A stretch of DNA of 64,000 nucleotides from an uncultured Roseicyclus sp. Lineage in GTDB: Bacteria > Pseudomonadota > Alphaproteobacteria > Rhodobacterales > Rhodobacteraceae. The notes under the pieces were generated by a model. It did no database searches. It worked only from the letters and a program-made list of their open reading frames with translations, and was not told where the DNA came from. Location of the stretch: positions 715,001 to 779,000 of the forward strand of contig CANLXA010000004.1 of assembly GCA_947494975.1 (NCBI GenBank). Reading direction: 5' to 3'. The translations under genes and the position numbers were made by a program. Positions within the stretch are counted from its first letter, which is position 1. Every line of letters begins with the position of its first letter. Positions 34,329-44,057 of the stretch are shown piece by piece.

Positions 34329-35489
34329 TCAGGCCCCCAAGGGGCGAAACAGATCGCGGCTGATGATGTGGCGCTGGATCTCCGACGTGCCATCCCAGAT
34401 CCGCTCTACCCGCGCATCGCGCCAGAACCGCTCGATGGGGAAATCATCCATCAACCCCATGCCGCCGAAGATCTGCAAAGTAGTGTCGGTCACCCGCGCC
34501 AGCATCTCGGTCGCGTAGAGCTTGGCGCTTGCGATTTCGCGGTTGGCGGGCAGGCCCTGATCCAGCCGCCATGCGCCTGCCAGCGTCAGCCAATCGGCGG
34601 CGTCAATCTCGGTGATCATGTCGGCGACCTGAAAGCTGACGCCCTGGAACTTGGCAATGGCCTGCCCGAATTGCTTGCGCTCGGCGGCGTAGTCCAAGGC
34701 CATGTCGAAACACCGCCGCGCGCGACCGACGCTGAACGCGGCCACGGTCAAACGGGTGGCATAAAGCCATTCGTTCATTACGTCGAACCCGCCGTCGACC
34801 GCCCCCAGAACCTGCGCTTCCGGCAGGCGGCAATCGGTGAATTCAAGGATGCAGTTCTTGTACCCCCGGTGGCTGACGGAATTGTATCCGGCGCGAACCT
34901 CAAAGCCCGGATGACCGCGATCCACCAGAAAACAGGTGATGCGTTTCTTTGGGCCCTTGGGCGTCTCGTCCACGCCGGTGGCCACGAAGACGATGAAGAA
35001 ATCCGCGTGATCGGCGCCGGAGATGAAGTGCTTGGATCCGTTCACCACCCAATCGCCGCCGTCGCGTATGGCGGAACACGCCATGCCGCGAACGTCCGAT
35101 CCCGCGCCTGGTTCCGTCATGGCCAGCGCGTCCATCCGCTCCCCCCGCACAGCGGGGAGCAGGTAACGCGCCCGCTGCTCTCCTTCGCAGGCCATCAGGA
35201 TATTCTGCGGCCGACCGAAGAAATGTGTGAGCGCCATGGAACCGCGCCCCAACTCCCGTTCCACCAATGTGAAATCGAGATGGGAGAGGCCGGCCCCACC
35301 CACGCTTGGGGGGAAGTTGCAGGCATAAAAGCCCAGATCGATGACTTTCTGTTTGATGTCCTGCGCCAATTCGGGCGGCACCTCTCCGGTGCGCTCGACC
35401 TCGGCCTCGAAGGGGTAGATCTCGTTCTTCACGAAACTGCGCACGGTTGAGACAATCATCTCCTGCTCGTCACTCAACCCGAACTGCAT
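34329..35489 (-). CDS. Acyl-CoA dehydrogenase, probable gamma-butyrobetainyl-CoA dehydrogenase
   Basis: A 386-residue flavoenzyme and the first gene of the carnitine operon. AAGGAGGA lies 7 bases before the ATG, an unusually good ribosome site. Family blocks include FACNFPPSVGGAGLSH (N-terminal helices), ALAMTEPGAGSDVRGM (FAD and substrate site), and FQGVSFQVADMITEIDAADWL. The usual catalytic glutamate position reads Asp: IWDGTSEIQRHI, Asp366. It probably oxidises gamma-butyrobetainyl-CoA to crotonobetainyl-CoA, passing electrons to ETF. The promoter must lie in the short gap to the divergent regulator. Confidence 0.88.
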   Translation of the reverse strand: MQFGLSDEQEMIVSTVRSFVKNEIYPFEAEVERTGEVPPELAQDIKQKVIDLGFYACNFPPSVGGAGLSHLDFTLVERELGRGSMALTHFFGRPQNILMACEGEQRARYLLPAVRGERMDALAMTEPGAGSDVRGMACSAIRDGGDWVVNGSKHFISGADHADFFIVFVATGVDETPKGPKKRITCFLVDRGHPGFEVRAGYNSVSHRGYKNCILEFTDCRLPEAQVLGAVDGGFDVMNEWLYATRLTVAAFSVGRARRCFDMALDYAAERKQFGQAIAKFQGVSFQVADMITEIDAADWLTLAGAWRLDQGLPANREIASAKLYATEMLARVTDTTLQIFGGMGLMDDFPIERFWRDARVERIWDGTSEIQRHIISRDLFRPLGA

Positions 35490-35564
35490 CCCACGTTCCT
35501 CCTTGTGCTTGGATCAATGGTAGCCGTACCGTTTGGCAATACCTTGCAGAATGCGGCTCAAATC

Positions 35565-36512
35565 ATGCGGAATACGAAACAGACCGAACTCTTCGCCATG
35601 CTGCTTTTCGACGGCTTCTCCAACTTCTGCCTCGCCAATGCGGTGGAGCCGTTGCGGGCTGCCAACACCCTATCGCGCAAGCCGCTCTATGCTTGGCGGT
35701 TTCTGGGGGTCAGCGACGCCCCGCTCGCGTCGTCCAGCGGTATGCCCGTGACCCCTGAGGCGCTGAAACCTTCAACGCAAGGTGATTATCTTTTCGTGAT
35801 GCCGAGCTATGGGCACCACAAGCTGGCCACGGCGCGGACTTTGCGTGTCTTGCGGGGGGCAGCGGCGCGGTTTGATACGCTGGTTGGGTTGGACACGGGG
35901 TCGTGGCTTTTGGCTGCGGCGGGGCTCTTGTATGGGTATCGTGCCACGGCCCATTGGGACATCATGGGTGCCTTATCCGAGGCCTTCCCGGACGTCACCG
36001 TTACCGAGGATCGCTTTGTCATCGACCGGGATCGCGCCAGTTGTGGCGGGGCCACGACGACGCTTGACCTGATGCTGGAGCTGATCGAGCGTCGCCATGG
36101 CGCATCCCTGGCTTTGGAAGTGGCCGCGCTTTTCATGTATGGCGAGCGGGATCCGAAAATGGATCCTAACCGCCTCATCCCCCCCCACGAAACCCTTCGC
36201 GCGGCGGCGGCCCTGATGCGGCGCAACATCGAGGATCCTCTGCCGATCCCGCGCATTGCCGCCGGGCTTGGTCTGGGGCAGCGGGCCCTGGAACAGGCCT
36301 TCAAAGCCAACAGCCCCCTTAGTCCGGCGCAGCTTTATCGCGCCATCCGGCTGGCTGAGGCGCGGCGGCGTCTGGAACAGACGCGGGGCAGCGTGGCCGA
36401 GATTGCCTTGCGCTCGGGCTATCGCGATGCGACCGCTATGACACGCGCCTTCAAGGCGGAGTTCGGCCTGACGCCCTCCGCCGCGCGGCGGGCGAGTGTG
36501 CAAAGAGGCTGA
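35565..36512 (+). CDS. GlxA/CdhR-type AraC-family regulator with DJ-1/PfpI domain
   Basis: About 315 residues. The start is uncertain: ATG 35565 leaves 75 bases to the divergent gene, enough for promoters, whereas ATG 35517 would leave only 27. Residues about 5-170 form a class I amidotransferase-like domain (FAMLLFDGFSNFCLANAVEPLRAAN and GLDTGSWLLAAAGLL, where the nucleophile-elbow cysteine is absent). From about 215 the AraC DNA-binding domain follows (IPRIAAGLGLGQRALEQAFK, IALRSGYRDATAMTRAFKAEFG). The Pseudomonas carnitine regulator CdhR has this architecture, and this gene is divergent from the carnitine operon, so it most likely activates it in response to carnitine or a derivative. Confidence 0.85.
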   Translation: MRNTKQTELFAMLLFDGFSNFCLANAVEPLRAANTLSRKPLYAWRFLGVSDAPLASSSGMPVTPEALKPSTQGDYLFVMPSYGHHKLATARTLRVLRGAAARFDTLVGLDTGSWLLAAAGLLYGYRATAHWDIMGALSEAFPDVTVTEDRFVIDRDRASCGGATTTLDLMLELIERRHGASLALEVAALFMYGERDPKMDPNRLIPPHETLRAAAALMRRNIEDPLPIPRIAAGLGLGQRALEQAFKANSPLSPAQLYRAIRLAEARRRLEQTRGSVAEIALRSGYRDATAMTRAFKAEFGLTPSAARRASVQRG

Positions 36513-36513
36513 T

Positions 36514-38100
36514 ATGGCGACGATGAGTGTGGGAGAGGCGTTGATCGCGCTGTTGGAGCGGCGCGGCGTGAACATGGTGTTTGGTATTCCGGGTGTTCAC
36601 ACGGTGGAGCTCTATCGCGGGCTCAGGGCTTCGCCGATCCGTCACGTCACGCCGCGCCATGAACAAAGCGCGGGGTTCATGGCCGATGGATATGCACGCG
36701 CGACCGGCAGGCCTGGCGTCTGCCTGCTGATCACCGGGCCGGGTGTAACGAACGCGATCACGCCCATGGCGCAGGCGCGGGCGGATTCCATTCCCATGCT
36801 GGTGATCTCAGGCGTCAATCGTGTGGCAACCCATGGGCACGAGGAGGGATTTCTGCATGAATTGTCCGATCAGGCGGCGACGATGCGAACGGTTGCGATC
36901 TGGAGCCACACACTGCACTGCGCCGACGATTTGGAGCGTGTGATCGCGCGGGCGTTTACAACCATGACGGCCGGGCGCCCCGGGCCGGTTCATATCGAGA
37001 TCCCACTGGATGTAATGGCTCAGAAGGTTACCCTTCCCGTCGAGCGCCCCGTGCACGATACCCGCCGCGCCCCGGATCCCGCGACGATTATCGAGGCCGC
37101 AAAACGCCTCGCGACGGCAAAGCGCCCGTTGGTCCTTGCCGGTGGCGGGGCCGTCGGGGCAGCGGCGGAGCTGGAGCACCTGGCCGAACGCCTTGATGCG
37201 CCGGTTATCACCACCACGAATGGCCGTGGCATTCTTGGTAACCACGCCCTGCGCGTCCCGGCGAGCCCTTCCTTCCCGGTGATCCGGGAGGCCATGGCAG
37301 CGGCGGATCTTGTCCTTGCCATCGGCACCCAGATGGGCCGCACGGATTACGACGTCTACGACACGGGCGAGCGGCCAAAGCTTGCGCAATTGATCCGGAT
37401 CGATTGCGATCCGGTGCAGATCACGCGGGGTGCCACGCCCGACCTGCCCGTGGTCGCAGATGCGCAACTGGCCGTGACGGCCCTGCTGGACGAAACACGA
37501 GACCTTAACCGGTCGGGTACGGGGATATCGCAGGCTGCAGTGCTCAGGACGGCGGCCCGTGATGCCGTGAGCGACGAGTACAAGGCCTGCATCGGGATGA
37601 TCGACATGATCCGTGGTGCCATCCCGGGCGTCCGTATCGTGGGCGACAGCACGCAAGCCGTTTACGCGGGCAACATGTACGCCGACATTGATCAGCCGCG
37701 GGGCTGGTTCAATGCGGCAACAGGGTATGGCGCGCTTGGGTTCGGGGCGCCGGCGGCCATCGGCGCCGCGCTTGGCGTGCCCGAAACGCCTGCGGTCTGC
37801 ATCACCGGTGACGGTGGGTTCCAGTTTTGCCTTTCGGAAATCGGGACGGCCATGGACGAGGCTGCGCCGGTGATTTTCATTGTGTGGAACAATAGCGGCT
37901 ACCAAGAGATCGAGCGCTACATGGAAGCCAATGATATTGACCCGGAAGGCGTCACGCCGTCCGCCCCGGACTTCGTGCAGGTCGCCGCCGCCTATGGCAT
38001 GGCGGGTGAGGCAATTGAGGGGCTGGATGGCCTGGCAAAGGCATTGGAGCGCGCACATGCGGCGGCCGCGCCGCGGCTGATCGAGATCAGAATGCCTTAG
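36514..38100 (+). CDS. ThDP-dependent decarboxylase/acetolactate synthase-like enzyme (AruI-like)
   Basis: A 528-residue protein with the three domains of ThDP enzymes. The catalytic glutamate is in TPRHEQSAGFMADGYAR, the central domain starts AKRLATAKRPLVLAGGGAVG, and the diphosphate-magnesium motif is ITGDGGFQFCLSEIGT ending in VWNNSGYQEIE. It resembles 5-guanidino-2-oxopentanoate decarboxylases (AruI) of the arginine transaminase route more than acetolactate synthase, judged by memory of NSGYQEIERYM. It begins one base after the regulator's stop, so it is cotranscribed. Its link to carnitine is unclear; a 2-oxo acid decarboxylase of another substrate is possible. Confidence 0.8.
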   Translation: MATMSVGEALIALLERRGVNMVFGIPGVHTVELYRGLRASPIRHVTPRHEQSAGFMADGYARATGRPGVCLLITGPGVTNAITPMAQARADSIPMLVISGVNRVATHGHEEGFLHELSDQAATMRTVAIWSHTLHCADDLERVIARAFTTMTAGRPGPVHIEIPLDVMAQKVTLPVERPVHDTRRAPDPATIIEAAKRLATAKRPLVLAGGGAVGAAAELEHLAERLDAPVITTTNGRGILGNHALRVPASPSFPVIREAMAAADLVLAIGTQMGRTDYDVYDTGERPKLAQLIRIDCDPVQITRGATPDLPVVADAQLAVTALLDETRDLNRSGTGISQAAVLRTAARDAVSDEYKACIGMIDMIRGAIPGVRIVGDSTQAVYAGNMYADIDQPRGWFNAATGYGALGFGAPAAIGAALGVPETPAVCITGDGGFQFCLSEIGTAMDEAAPVIFIVWNNSGYQEIERYMEANDIDPEGVTPSAPDFVQVAAAYGMAGEAIEGLDGLAKALERAHAAAAPRLIEIRMP

Positions 38101-38129
38101 AGCGCAATTGTCTAAGCGTGTGGCCGGTT

Positions 38130-38525
38130 TCAGGTTGGCTGCTCCATCGCCAGCCCGTCCAGGATCGGGCAATCGGGCCGATTATCCCCGGCGCAAGCCG
38201 TGATCAGAGCGGCAAGAGTGCGACGCATTTCGGACAAGTCGCGGATCTTGGCGTCGATCTCATCCAGATGCCCGCGGGCGATTTCTTTCACCTCGGCGCT
38301 TGTCCGGCTGTCATCTTCATACAATTGAAGGAGATTGCGGCAATCGGCGATGGAAAACCCCAAGGCGCGCGCCCGTCCCAGAAAGGCCAGCTTATGCAGA
38401 TCCGTATCACGGAAAGCGCGGTATCCATTGGCGCCACGCTGCGGGCGGATCAGGCCGATCTCATCGTAGTAGCGGATCGTCTTGGCGGGTAGACCCGAGG
38501 CCTTGGCGACATCTCCGATATTCAT
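38130..38525 (-). CDS. cueR: Cu(I)-responsive MerR-family regulator CueR
   Basis: A 131-residue protein. MNIGDVAKASGLPAKTIRYYDEIGLI is the MerR helix-turn-helix and wing. A coiled-coil dimer helix follows (about 80-110), and the metal loop at the C-terminus has Cys111 and Cys119 (CAGDNRPDC), eight apart as in CueR, which binds a single Cu(I). Serine or alanine at the buried position and the lack of a third cysteine point to a monovalent ion sensor. It lies 10 bases after copA on the same strand, so it is made from the promoter it controls. Confidence 0.94.
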   Translation of the reverse strand: MNIGDVAKASGLPAKTIRYYDEIGLIRPQRGANGYRAFRDTDLHKLAFLGRARALGFSIADCRNLLQLYEDDSRTSAEVKEIARGHLDEIDAKIRDLSEMRRTLAALITACAGDNRPDCPILDGLAMEQPT

Positions 38526-38535
38526 GTTTCGGCTC

Positions 38536-41046
38536 CTATTCAGCGGGCGCCGTGCGGGGCGCGCGTGTGGCCCGTTCAGCGGGCCGCTCCTCCATTGCAG
38601 GCCGAATGCCCCGAAGGCGCAACGCGTTGGTCAGGACCGACACCGACGACAGGGCCATCGCGCCGGCGGCGAAGATCGGCGACAAAAGAAGGCCCGTGAA
38701 CGGGAACAAGACGCCAGCAGCCACCGGGATCAACGCCGTGTTATAGGCAAAGGCCCAGATCAGATTCTGCCGGATATTGCCCATCGTTCGGTGCGAAAGC
38801 TCGACCGCATTCACAATTCCGGCCAGATCGCCGGACATCAACACCACATCGGCGCTTTCAATTGCCACGTCGGTGCCGGTGCCAATCGCGATGCCCACAT
38901 CGGCCTCGGCGAGGGCGGGGGCATCGTTGATGCCATCGCCCACGAAAGCCACAGGTCCATGATCGGCGCGCAGGCCTTGGATGGCCGATACTTTGCCATC
39001 CGGCAGGACGTCAGCCAGAACGTGATCGATCCCCAGCTCCGCTGCGATCACGTCAGCTGTGGCGCGCTTGTCACCCGTGATCATCGCGACTTTCAGACCG
39101 CGCGCGTGAAGCGCGGTGATCGCGGCTCTGCTGCTGGCTTTCACGGGATCGGACACCGCGATGACGGCCGCTGCCACGCCATCGATTGCCGCGAAGAGGG
39201 CGGTCCGCCCTCGTGCCGCCAAGCGCGCCTCGGCCTCAGCCAGAGGCCCAAGTGCAATGCCCTCACGTTCGAGCAGGCGGGCCGCCCCCACCAGCACGTC
39301 ACGCCCGTCTACATTGGCCCGAACGCCGAAGCCCGGAAGAGCTTCAAACGCTGTCACCAGTGCGAGTGACACGCCATCTGCCCGCGCGGCGCGCAGGATC
39401 GCCTCGGCAATGGGATGTTCGGACGTGGCCTCCACCGCCGCGACCAGGGCAAGCACATCCGCCCGGTCCATTCCGTCGTCCACGATCAGGTCGGTCAGTT
39501 CTGGTCGCCCCTCCGTTACCGTCCCGGTCTTGTCCAGCGCCACAACCCGCGCGCTTTCCAACGCCTGCAGCGCATCTCCCTTGCGGAAGAGAACGCCGAG
39601 TTCAGCGGCGCGGCCCGTGCCCACCATGATTGACGTCGGCGTGGCAAGGCCCATTGCGCAGGGACAGGCGATGATCAGGACGGACACGCCGGCCACCAGT
39701 GCGAATGTGCCTGCCGGATCCGGCCCGACAAGAAGCCAGACAATTACCGTCAGCAGCGCCACGGCCATGACGGCGGGCACGAACCACAGCGTGACCTTGT
39801 CGACCAGCGCCTGAATCGGCAGCTTCGCGCCCTGTGCGTCCTGCACCATGCGGATGATCTGCGCCAGAGTGGTATCTGCGCCGACGCGAGTCGCCCGGAA
39901 CCGGACCGCCCCGGCGCCGTTCACGGTGCCGCCCGTCACCGCGTCGCCTTGGCTTTTTTCCACCGGGACCGGCTCGCCAGTGATCATGCTTTCATCGATG
40001 TAGCTGGTGCCTTCGACCACCTCACCATCCACCGCCAAACGCTCACCGGGCCGGACGATCACAACGTCTCCGACAACAATCTGATCGGTGGCGAGGTCGA
40101 CGGCCTCACCGTCGCGAAGCACGCGGGCCGTCCGCACCTGCAGGCCCAGTAGCGAGCGGATCGCGGCCCCGGTTCGCCCCTTTGCACGCGCCTCCAGAAA
40201 TCGGCCCAAAAGGATCAGGGTCACGATGACGGCGGCGGCCTCGAAGTAAACCGCGCGGGCGATGTCGGGCAGGAGGCTTGGCAGGAAGGTTGCGACCAAG
40301 GAATAGAGATACGCGGCCGATGCGCCGACCGCGACAAGGCTGTTCATATCCGGTGCGGCGCGGATCAGGGCAGGCACGCCCTTGGCGAAGAACACGCGTC
40401 CCGGGCCGGCCAGCACCAGCGTCGTCAAGACGAACTGGATGATCCAACTGGCCTGATGTCCGATCGTATTGCCGATCAGCATGTGGAGCGCCGGGATCAG
40501 ATGGCCGCCCATCTCCAACACAAACACCGGAAGGGTCAGGATCGCCGCAAGTGTGAACCGTCGCCAGGCCAATGTGGCCTCTTGCGCCTTTTCCGCTGCG
40601 TGGTCGAGCGGAGCATCGGATGCCGCCACCCGCGCGGCATAGCCAGCATCGGTAACGGCCGTCGCGATCTGGCTGGGCGTTGCCGCATCCGCCAGATACG
40701 TGACCTTCGCGGTTTCGGTGGCCAGGTTGACAGCACCGCCGATCACGCCGGGGATCGCGGCAATGGCCTTGTCGACCCGCCCCACGCACGACGCGCAGGA
40801 CATGGAGGATATCGAAAACGTGGCCTCGGCGCTCCGAGCCGGATAGCCAAGGTCGGACAGGACGCTGCTTGCCTGAGCGATTGCCGCGGCATCGTCCGCG
40901 CGCACTTGTGCGCTTTCCGTCGCGAGGTTCACGGCAACATCCGTGATTCCGTCAACATCCGCCAAGGCACGCTCGACGCGCCCGACGCAGGACGCGCAAC
41001 TCATCCCTTCGATCCGAAGGGTAATTGTGTTGGACAGGGGCAGCAT
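38536..41046 (-). CDS. copA: Copper-exporting P1B-type ATPase
   Basis: An 836-residue heavy-metal ATPase. Two N-terminal HMA domains carry GMSCASC (Cys17, Cys20) and SMSCASC (Cys84, Cys87), which accept Cu(I) from chaperones. Eight membrane segments are expected; the transport site is Cys461-Pro-Cys463 in [14 protein letters not shown]. Asp505 in DKTGTVTEG is phosphorylated, HPIAEAIL is the nucleotide-domain HP motif and [16 protein letters not shown] the hinge. It pumps Cu(I) out of the cytosol. A MerR-type promoter directly upstream and the adjacent cueR make a self-contained copper-defence unit. Confidence 0.96.
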   Translation of the reverse strand: MLPLSNTITLRIEGMSCASCVGRVERALADVDGITDVAVNLATESAQVRADDAAAIAQASSVLSDLGYPARSAEATFSISSMSCASCVGRVDKAIAAIPGVIGGAVNLATETAKVTYLADAATPSQIATAVTDAGYAARVAASDAPLDHAAEKAQEATLAWRRFTLAAILTLPVFVLEMGGHLIPALHMLIGNTIGHQASWIIQFVLTTLVLAGPGRVFFAKGVPALIRAAPDMNSLVAVGASAAYLYSLVATFLPSLLPDIARAVYFEAAAVIVTLILLGRFLEARAKGRTGAAIRSLLGLQVRTARVLRDGEAVDLATDQIVVGDVVIVRPGERLAVDGEVVEGTSYIDESMITGEPVPVEKSQGDAVTGGTVNGAGAVRFRATRVGADTTLAQIIRMVQDAQGAKLPIQALVDKVTLWFVPAVMAVALLTVIVWLLVGPDPAGTFALVAGVSVLIIACPCAMGLATPTSIMVGTGRAAELGVLFRKGDALQALESARVVALDKTGTVTEGRPELTDLIVDDGMDRADVLALVAAVEATSEHPIAEAILRAARADGVSLALVTAFEALPGFGVRANVDGRDVLVGAARLLEREGIALGPLAEAEARLAARGRTALFAAIDGVAAAVIAVSDPVKASSRAAITALHARGLKVAMITGDKRATADVIAAELGIDHVLADVLPDGKVSAIQGLRADHGPVAFVGDGINDAPALAEADVGIAIGTGTDVAIESADVVLMSGDLAGIVNAVELSHRTMGNIRQNLIWAFAYNTALIPVAAGVLFPFTGLLLSPIFAAGAMALSSVSVLTNALRLRGIRPAMEERPAERATRAPRTAPAE

Positions 41047-41074
41047 GGATGTCTCCGGTATCGGCCGAGCCCTC

Positions 41075-41105
41075 TACATAAGGGTTCCAGTGACGGGAAG
41101 GTCAA
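41075..41105 (-). promoter_or_regulatory. CueR-controlled copA promoter with 19-bp spacer
   Basis: On the minus strand, TTGACC (41105-41100) is followed after exactly 19 bases by TATGTA (41080-41075). The spacer holds the dyad CCTTCC-CGTCACT-GGAACC. The long 19-base spacing is the mark of promoters activated by MerR-family DNA distortion, and TTGACCTTCCC closely resembles the E. coli copA promoter as I remember it. It drives copA and then cueR. Confidence 0.85.
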
Positions 41106-41387
41106 GGATGTCATGCCATTTCTGTTTTGGGACCGGCTTGGACCCAATGTGAGGCAGCTTCTTCCAGCCGCTTGACGCAGGTGGCAATATGCTGTGTGGA
41201 CCACGACAAGCTGGATAGTACGGTCGCTCGCTCAAACCAGCCAAGGGGCGCTGTGCTGGCTGTGTCAAACAAGTGCTGCTTGCAATGGCCCGCGCGCCAA
41301 GGCGTTCAGGGTGGAAAGCGATTGGCGGCTTGGATCAGAAGGTTATCCTGACGATACGCCAGAACGCCGTCTTTAGGAGAGGTGAGG
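41106..41387. other. Gene-free stretch between the copA promoter and the cyclase gene
   Basis: With the promoter just before it, the copA-cyclase gap is 341 bases. I see no credible gene here: the short frames present have no family motif. It must hold the promoter of the cyclase gene. The only clear element is the ribosome site AGGAGAGG at 41375-41382. Confidence 0.5.
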
Positions 41388-42656
41388 ATGCCAACAAATG
41401 CCATCATCGGCGGTTGGAATGTGACAAACCGGTTGGCTCGCCACATCAGCTACGGGACCGAAGGCCTCAGCGGTCCGGACCTTCGCCAACGGCGTACCCT
41501 GAACGCGGTATCCGCACTCATTCCCCTTTCGGGCATATCCTATGCATCATTGTATTTGCTGACGGATGCCCAGGGCCTTTGGCCGGCTGCGGCGTCCGTT
41601 TCACTTTTCTGCCTGTTTCTGTTTTGGCCAATGATAGCGGCCAGAAGCGAGTTGGCCGCTTGGATGTTTGGAGCAGTGGTCGCAGTCGTCGTACAGGCCC
41701 TTCTCGTGTGGCTCTTGGGGCGCGACTCCGGCCTGCACCTGTATTTCCTGAGCATCCCGGTCATAGCGATTGTTTGCTTTGGCACGAGACCTATCGGAGG
41801 GCTGTTGGGGCTTGCCGTGGTGTGCGCCGCAGCCATGGCCTTTGCAGAGCTTTTGCTGGTTGGTCCGGCGCCGTTCATCCGGGTAGATGACGGCCTCCTG
41901 AATTTTCTGCAGATAAGTGCGTTTGCCGTTGTCACGGGGTTTGTCACGCTGGGGGTCTTTGTCGGCTTCCTGCATGCCGATACCGCGGAACGCGCCCTTG
42001 AGGTGGAATATGCGAGATCCGAGGATCTGCTCTATAGCCTGCTGCCCAGGGAAATAGCGGGACGGCTCAAGGCCGAACCCAACACGACCATCGCCGACAG
42101 CCTTCCCAACGTCGCTATCGTTTTTGCAGATATTGCCAACTTCACGCCCATGTCAGCGAGGCTTGATCCGAGGAAGGTGGTCGAGCTGTTGAATGGCGTC
42201 TTCACCCAATTCGATAGCCTCGCGGACAAGCATGAGTTGGAAAAAATCAAGACAATCGGCGACGCCTACATGGTGGCTGCGGGCATGCCGAATTCCTGCG
42301 GTGACCCTGCGCACCGCGCGGCGGAGATGGCGCTCGACATGCTCGACGTGGCGCGCGCCTCGTCAACGGTGGTTCCGGAGGGGTTCGAAATCAGGATTGG
42401 CCTCCATGTCGGTCCGGTCGTTGCCGGTGTCATCGGAAATCGAAAGCTCTTCTATGACGTTTGGGGGGAAACCGTGAACACGGCAAGCCGGATGGAAAGC
42501 TACAGCGCGCCGGGGCGCATCCTCATCACGCCGGCCGCGAGGGAACAACTGGGCGACGACTTCGCATTTGAACCGCGCGGCGAGATCGAAGTGAAGGGGA
42601 TTGGTATCGTGGACACGTGGTGGCTGACCGGTCGTCGAGCGGCGCGCGGTCACTGA
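41388..42656 (+). CDS. Membrane-bound class III adenylate cyclase
   Basis: A 422-residue protein. ATG 41388 is preceded at 5 bases by AGGAGAGG. About residues 40-195 contain six hydrophobic segments. A short linker is followed by the cyclase domain from about 235: metal-binding Asp248 in [13 protein letters not shown] and Asp292 in [10 protein letters not shown], base-selecting Lys288 and Asp357 (YDVWGETVN), and the transition-state pair Asn364 and Arg368 (VNTASRME). Lys plus Asp indicates ATP rather than GTP. All catalytic residues are present, so an active homodimeric cyclase making cAMP at the inner membrane is expected. No partner gene is adjacent. Confidence 0.92.
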   Translation: MPTNAIIGGWNVTNRLARHISYGTEGLSGPDLRQRRTLNAVSALIPLSGISYASLYLLTDAQGLWPAAASVSLFCLFLFWPMIAARSELAAWMFGAVVAVVVQALLVWLLGRDSGLHLYFLSIPVIAIVCFGTRPIGGLLGLAVVCAAAMAFAELLLVGPAPFIRVDDGLLNFLQISAFAVVTGFVTLGVFVGFLHADTAERALEVEYARSEDLLYSLLPREIAGRLKAEPNTTIADSLPNVAIVFADIANFTPMSARLDPRKVVELLNGVFTQFDSLADKHELEKIKTIGDAYMVAAGMPNSCGDPAHRAAEMALDMLDVARASSTVVPEGFEIRIGLHVGPVVAGVIGNRKLFYDVWGETVNTASRMESYSAPGRILITPAAREQLGDDFAFEPRGEIEVKGIGIVDTWWLTGRRAARGH

Positions 42657-42832
42657 CAGTCAGGACCATCAAGGCCGTCGGCTCATCAGATCGATGGGCG
42701 CGGTTGGGGGCCGTAGAGCAGAGATGGTTTCAAGAGCATTCCAATGATCTGAGACGGCGCGAAGTGGGTTCGGTTCAAAGTGCGTTTGCTCCCGGGGCTG
42801 GACTGTCGCGTGGGCTTCGTTACCAAGGGCGT

Positions 42833-44038
42833 ATGAAGCCCTTTGCCGTCGATCCTTCCCGGTTCCTCCGCGACCTCCACACGCTTCGCGGCTTTGGCAG
42901 GGATGGCAGCGGCGTCCGGCGTCGCGCATTTACCCAAGCGGACCTCGACGCACGCGATTGGCTGGCCGAACGTATGGCGCAAGCCGGGTTGGAGCCGCGC
43001 TTCGACCCCGTCGGAAACCTCTTCGGTTTGGCGCCGGGGCGGTCGTTGTTGCTTGGGTCTCACTCCGATAGCCAGCCCGAAGGTGGGTGGCTCGACGGCG
43101 CATTGGGGGTGATCGCGGCGCTCGAAATCGCGCGCGCGAGCGCCGAGGCCGGTGGTCCGGCCTTTTCCGTGGTGAGCTTTCAGGATGAGGAAGGGCGGTT
43201 TGGCGCCCTGACCGGCAGTTCGGTGTGGTCCGGTAAACTAAGCCTCGCGGATGCCGACGCTTTGCTGGCGACGGATGGCAGGCGTTTTGCCGATGCGCGC
43301 GCACGCCTCGGCGACCGAATGGGCGACTTCATCGATCCGGAGCGATTTTCCGGCTTCCTGGAGATGCATATCGAACAGGGCCCGGTCCTCGACCAGGCCG
43401 ATGAGACCATCGGAGTGGTCACCGGCATCGTCGGCCTGCGACAGTTCCAGATCACTGTGCAGGGGGAACAGAACCACGCAGGCACCACACCGATGGCCAT
43501 GCGGCGCGATGCGTTCACGGCAGTCACACATATTGCGACGGCGCTGGAGGATCGATTTGCAAATGTGGTTACCCCGCAATCGGTCTGGACCATCGGACAT
43601 TTACGGCTTGAACCGAACGCATCGTCGATTGTACCGGGCCGGGCGGTGTTCACCTTGCAATGGCGCGACGCGGACGACGACCGCCTCGCACGGATGGAGG
43701 GCGTGATTGTCGATACGCTTGAAGAGATGCGGCGCACGACGGGATGCTCCATCGCGGTGGACCGGCTTCGTCAGGATCTCGTGCCGATGCCCATGGATAT
43801 CGCCATGCAAGACGCGCTGTCGCAGGCGGCCGAAGTTGTGGCTCCGGGACGGTGGAGATCGATGCCATCCGGCGCGCTCCATGACGCATCGAACGTCGCG
43901 GTGCTGATGCCCGTCGGGATGCTCTTCGTACCGTCGATCAACGGCATTTCCCATGCATTTGAGGAAGACACGGCCGAGGCGGATCTTGTGACCGGGTTAG
44001 AGGTGCTGGCGGACGCAGCGCGGCGTCTTGCCGGATAG
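42833..44038 (+). CDS. M20-family Zn-dependent amidohydrolase (N-carbamoyl-L-amino acid hydrolase/allantoate amidohydrolase type)
   Basis: A 401-residue protein read from ATG 42833, with family-like sequence starting soon after ([18 protein letters not shown]). Metal ligands: His77 and Asp79 in [19 protein letters not shown], Asp88, and Glu119-Glu120 in [22 protein letters not shown] and [14 protein letters not shown] are the substrate and metal blocks of carbamoylases and allantoate amidohydrolases. These split N-carbamoyl amino acids to the free amino acid, CO2 and ammonia. A 176-base gap separates it from the cyclase gene; the nitrilase follows 19 bases later. It could finish hydantoin breakdown begun by the HyuAB genes nearby. 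Confidence 0.88.
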   Translation: MKPFAVDPSRFLRDLHTLRGFGRDGSGVRRRAFTQADLDARDWLAERMAQAGLEPRFDPVGNLFGLAPGRSLLLGSHSDSQPEGGWLDGALGVIAALEIARASAEAGGPAFSVVSFQDEEGRFGALTGSSVWSGKLSLADADALLATDGRRFADARARLGDRMGDFIDPERFSGFLEMHIEQGPVLDQADETIGVVTGIVGLRQFQITVQGEQNHAGTTPMAMRRDAFTAVTHIATALEDRFANVVTPQSVWTIGHLRLEPNASSIVPGRAVFTLQWRDADDDRLARMEGVIVDTLEEMRRTTGCSIAVDRLRQDLVPMPMDIAMQDALSQAAEVVAPGRWRSMPSGALHDASNVAVLMPVGMLFVPSINGISHAFEEDTAEADLVTGLEVLADAARRLAG

Positions 44039-44057
44039 CGATAGAGAAGGACACGCC

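Noticed and set aside
33966-35450. A 494-codon plus-strand frame
   Set aside because: Antisense across the end of the acyl-CoA dehydrogenase and the start of the synthetase; no ribosome site or family motif.
35519-35530. GGTA-GCCG-TACC palindrome in the carnitine control gap
   Set aside because: Arms of only 4 bases are expected by chance in this composition, so it is not listed as an operator.
36808-38172. A 454-codon minus-strand frame
   Set aside because: Antisense to the ThDP enzyme, whose catalytic and cofactor motifs are intact.
42617-42832. A 72-codon N-terminal extension of the M20 hydrolase
   Set aside because: The extension overlaps the cyclase end, has no family similarity, and the family start is at ATG 42833.
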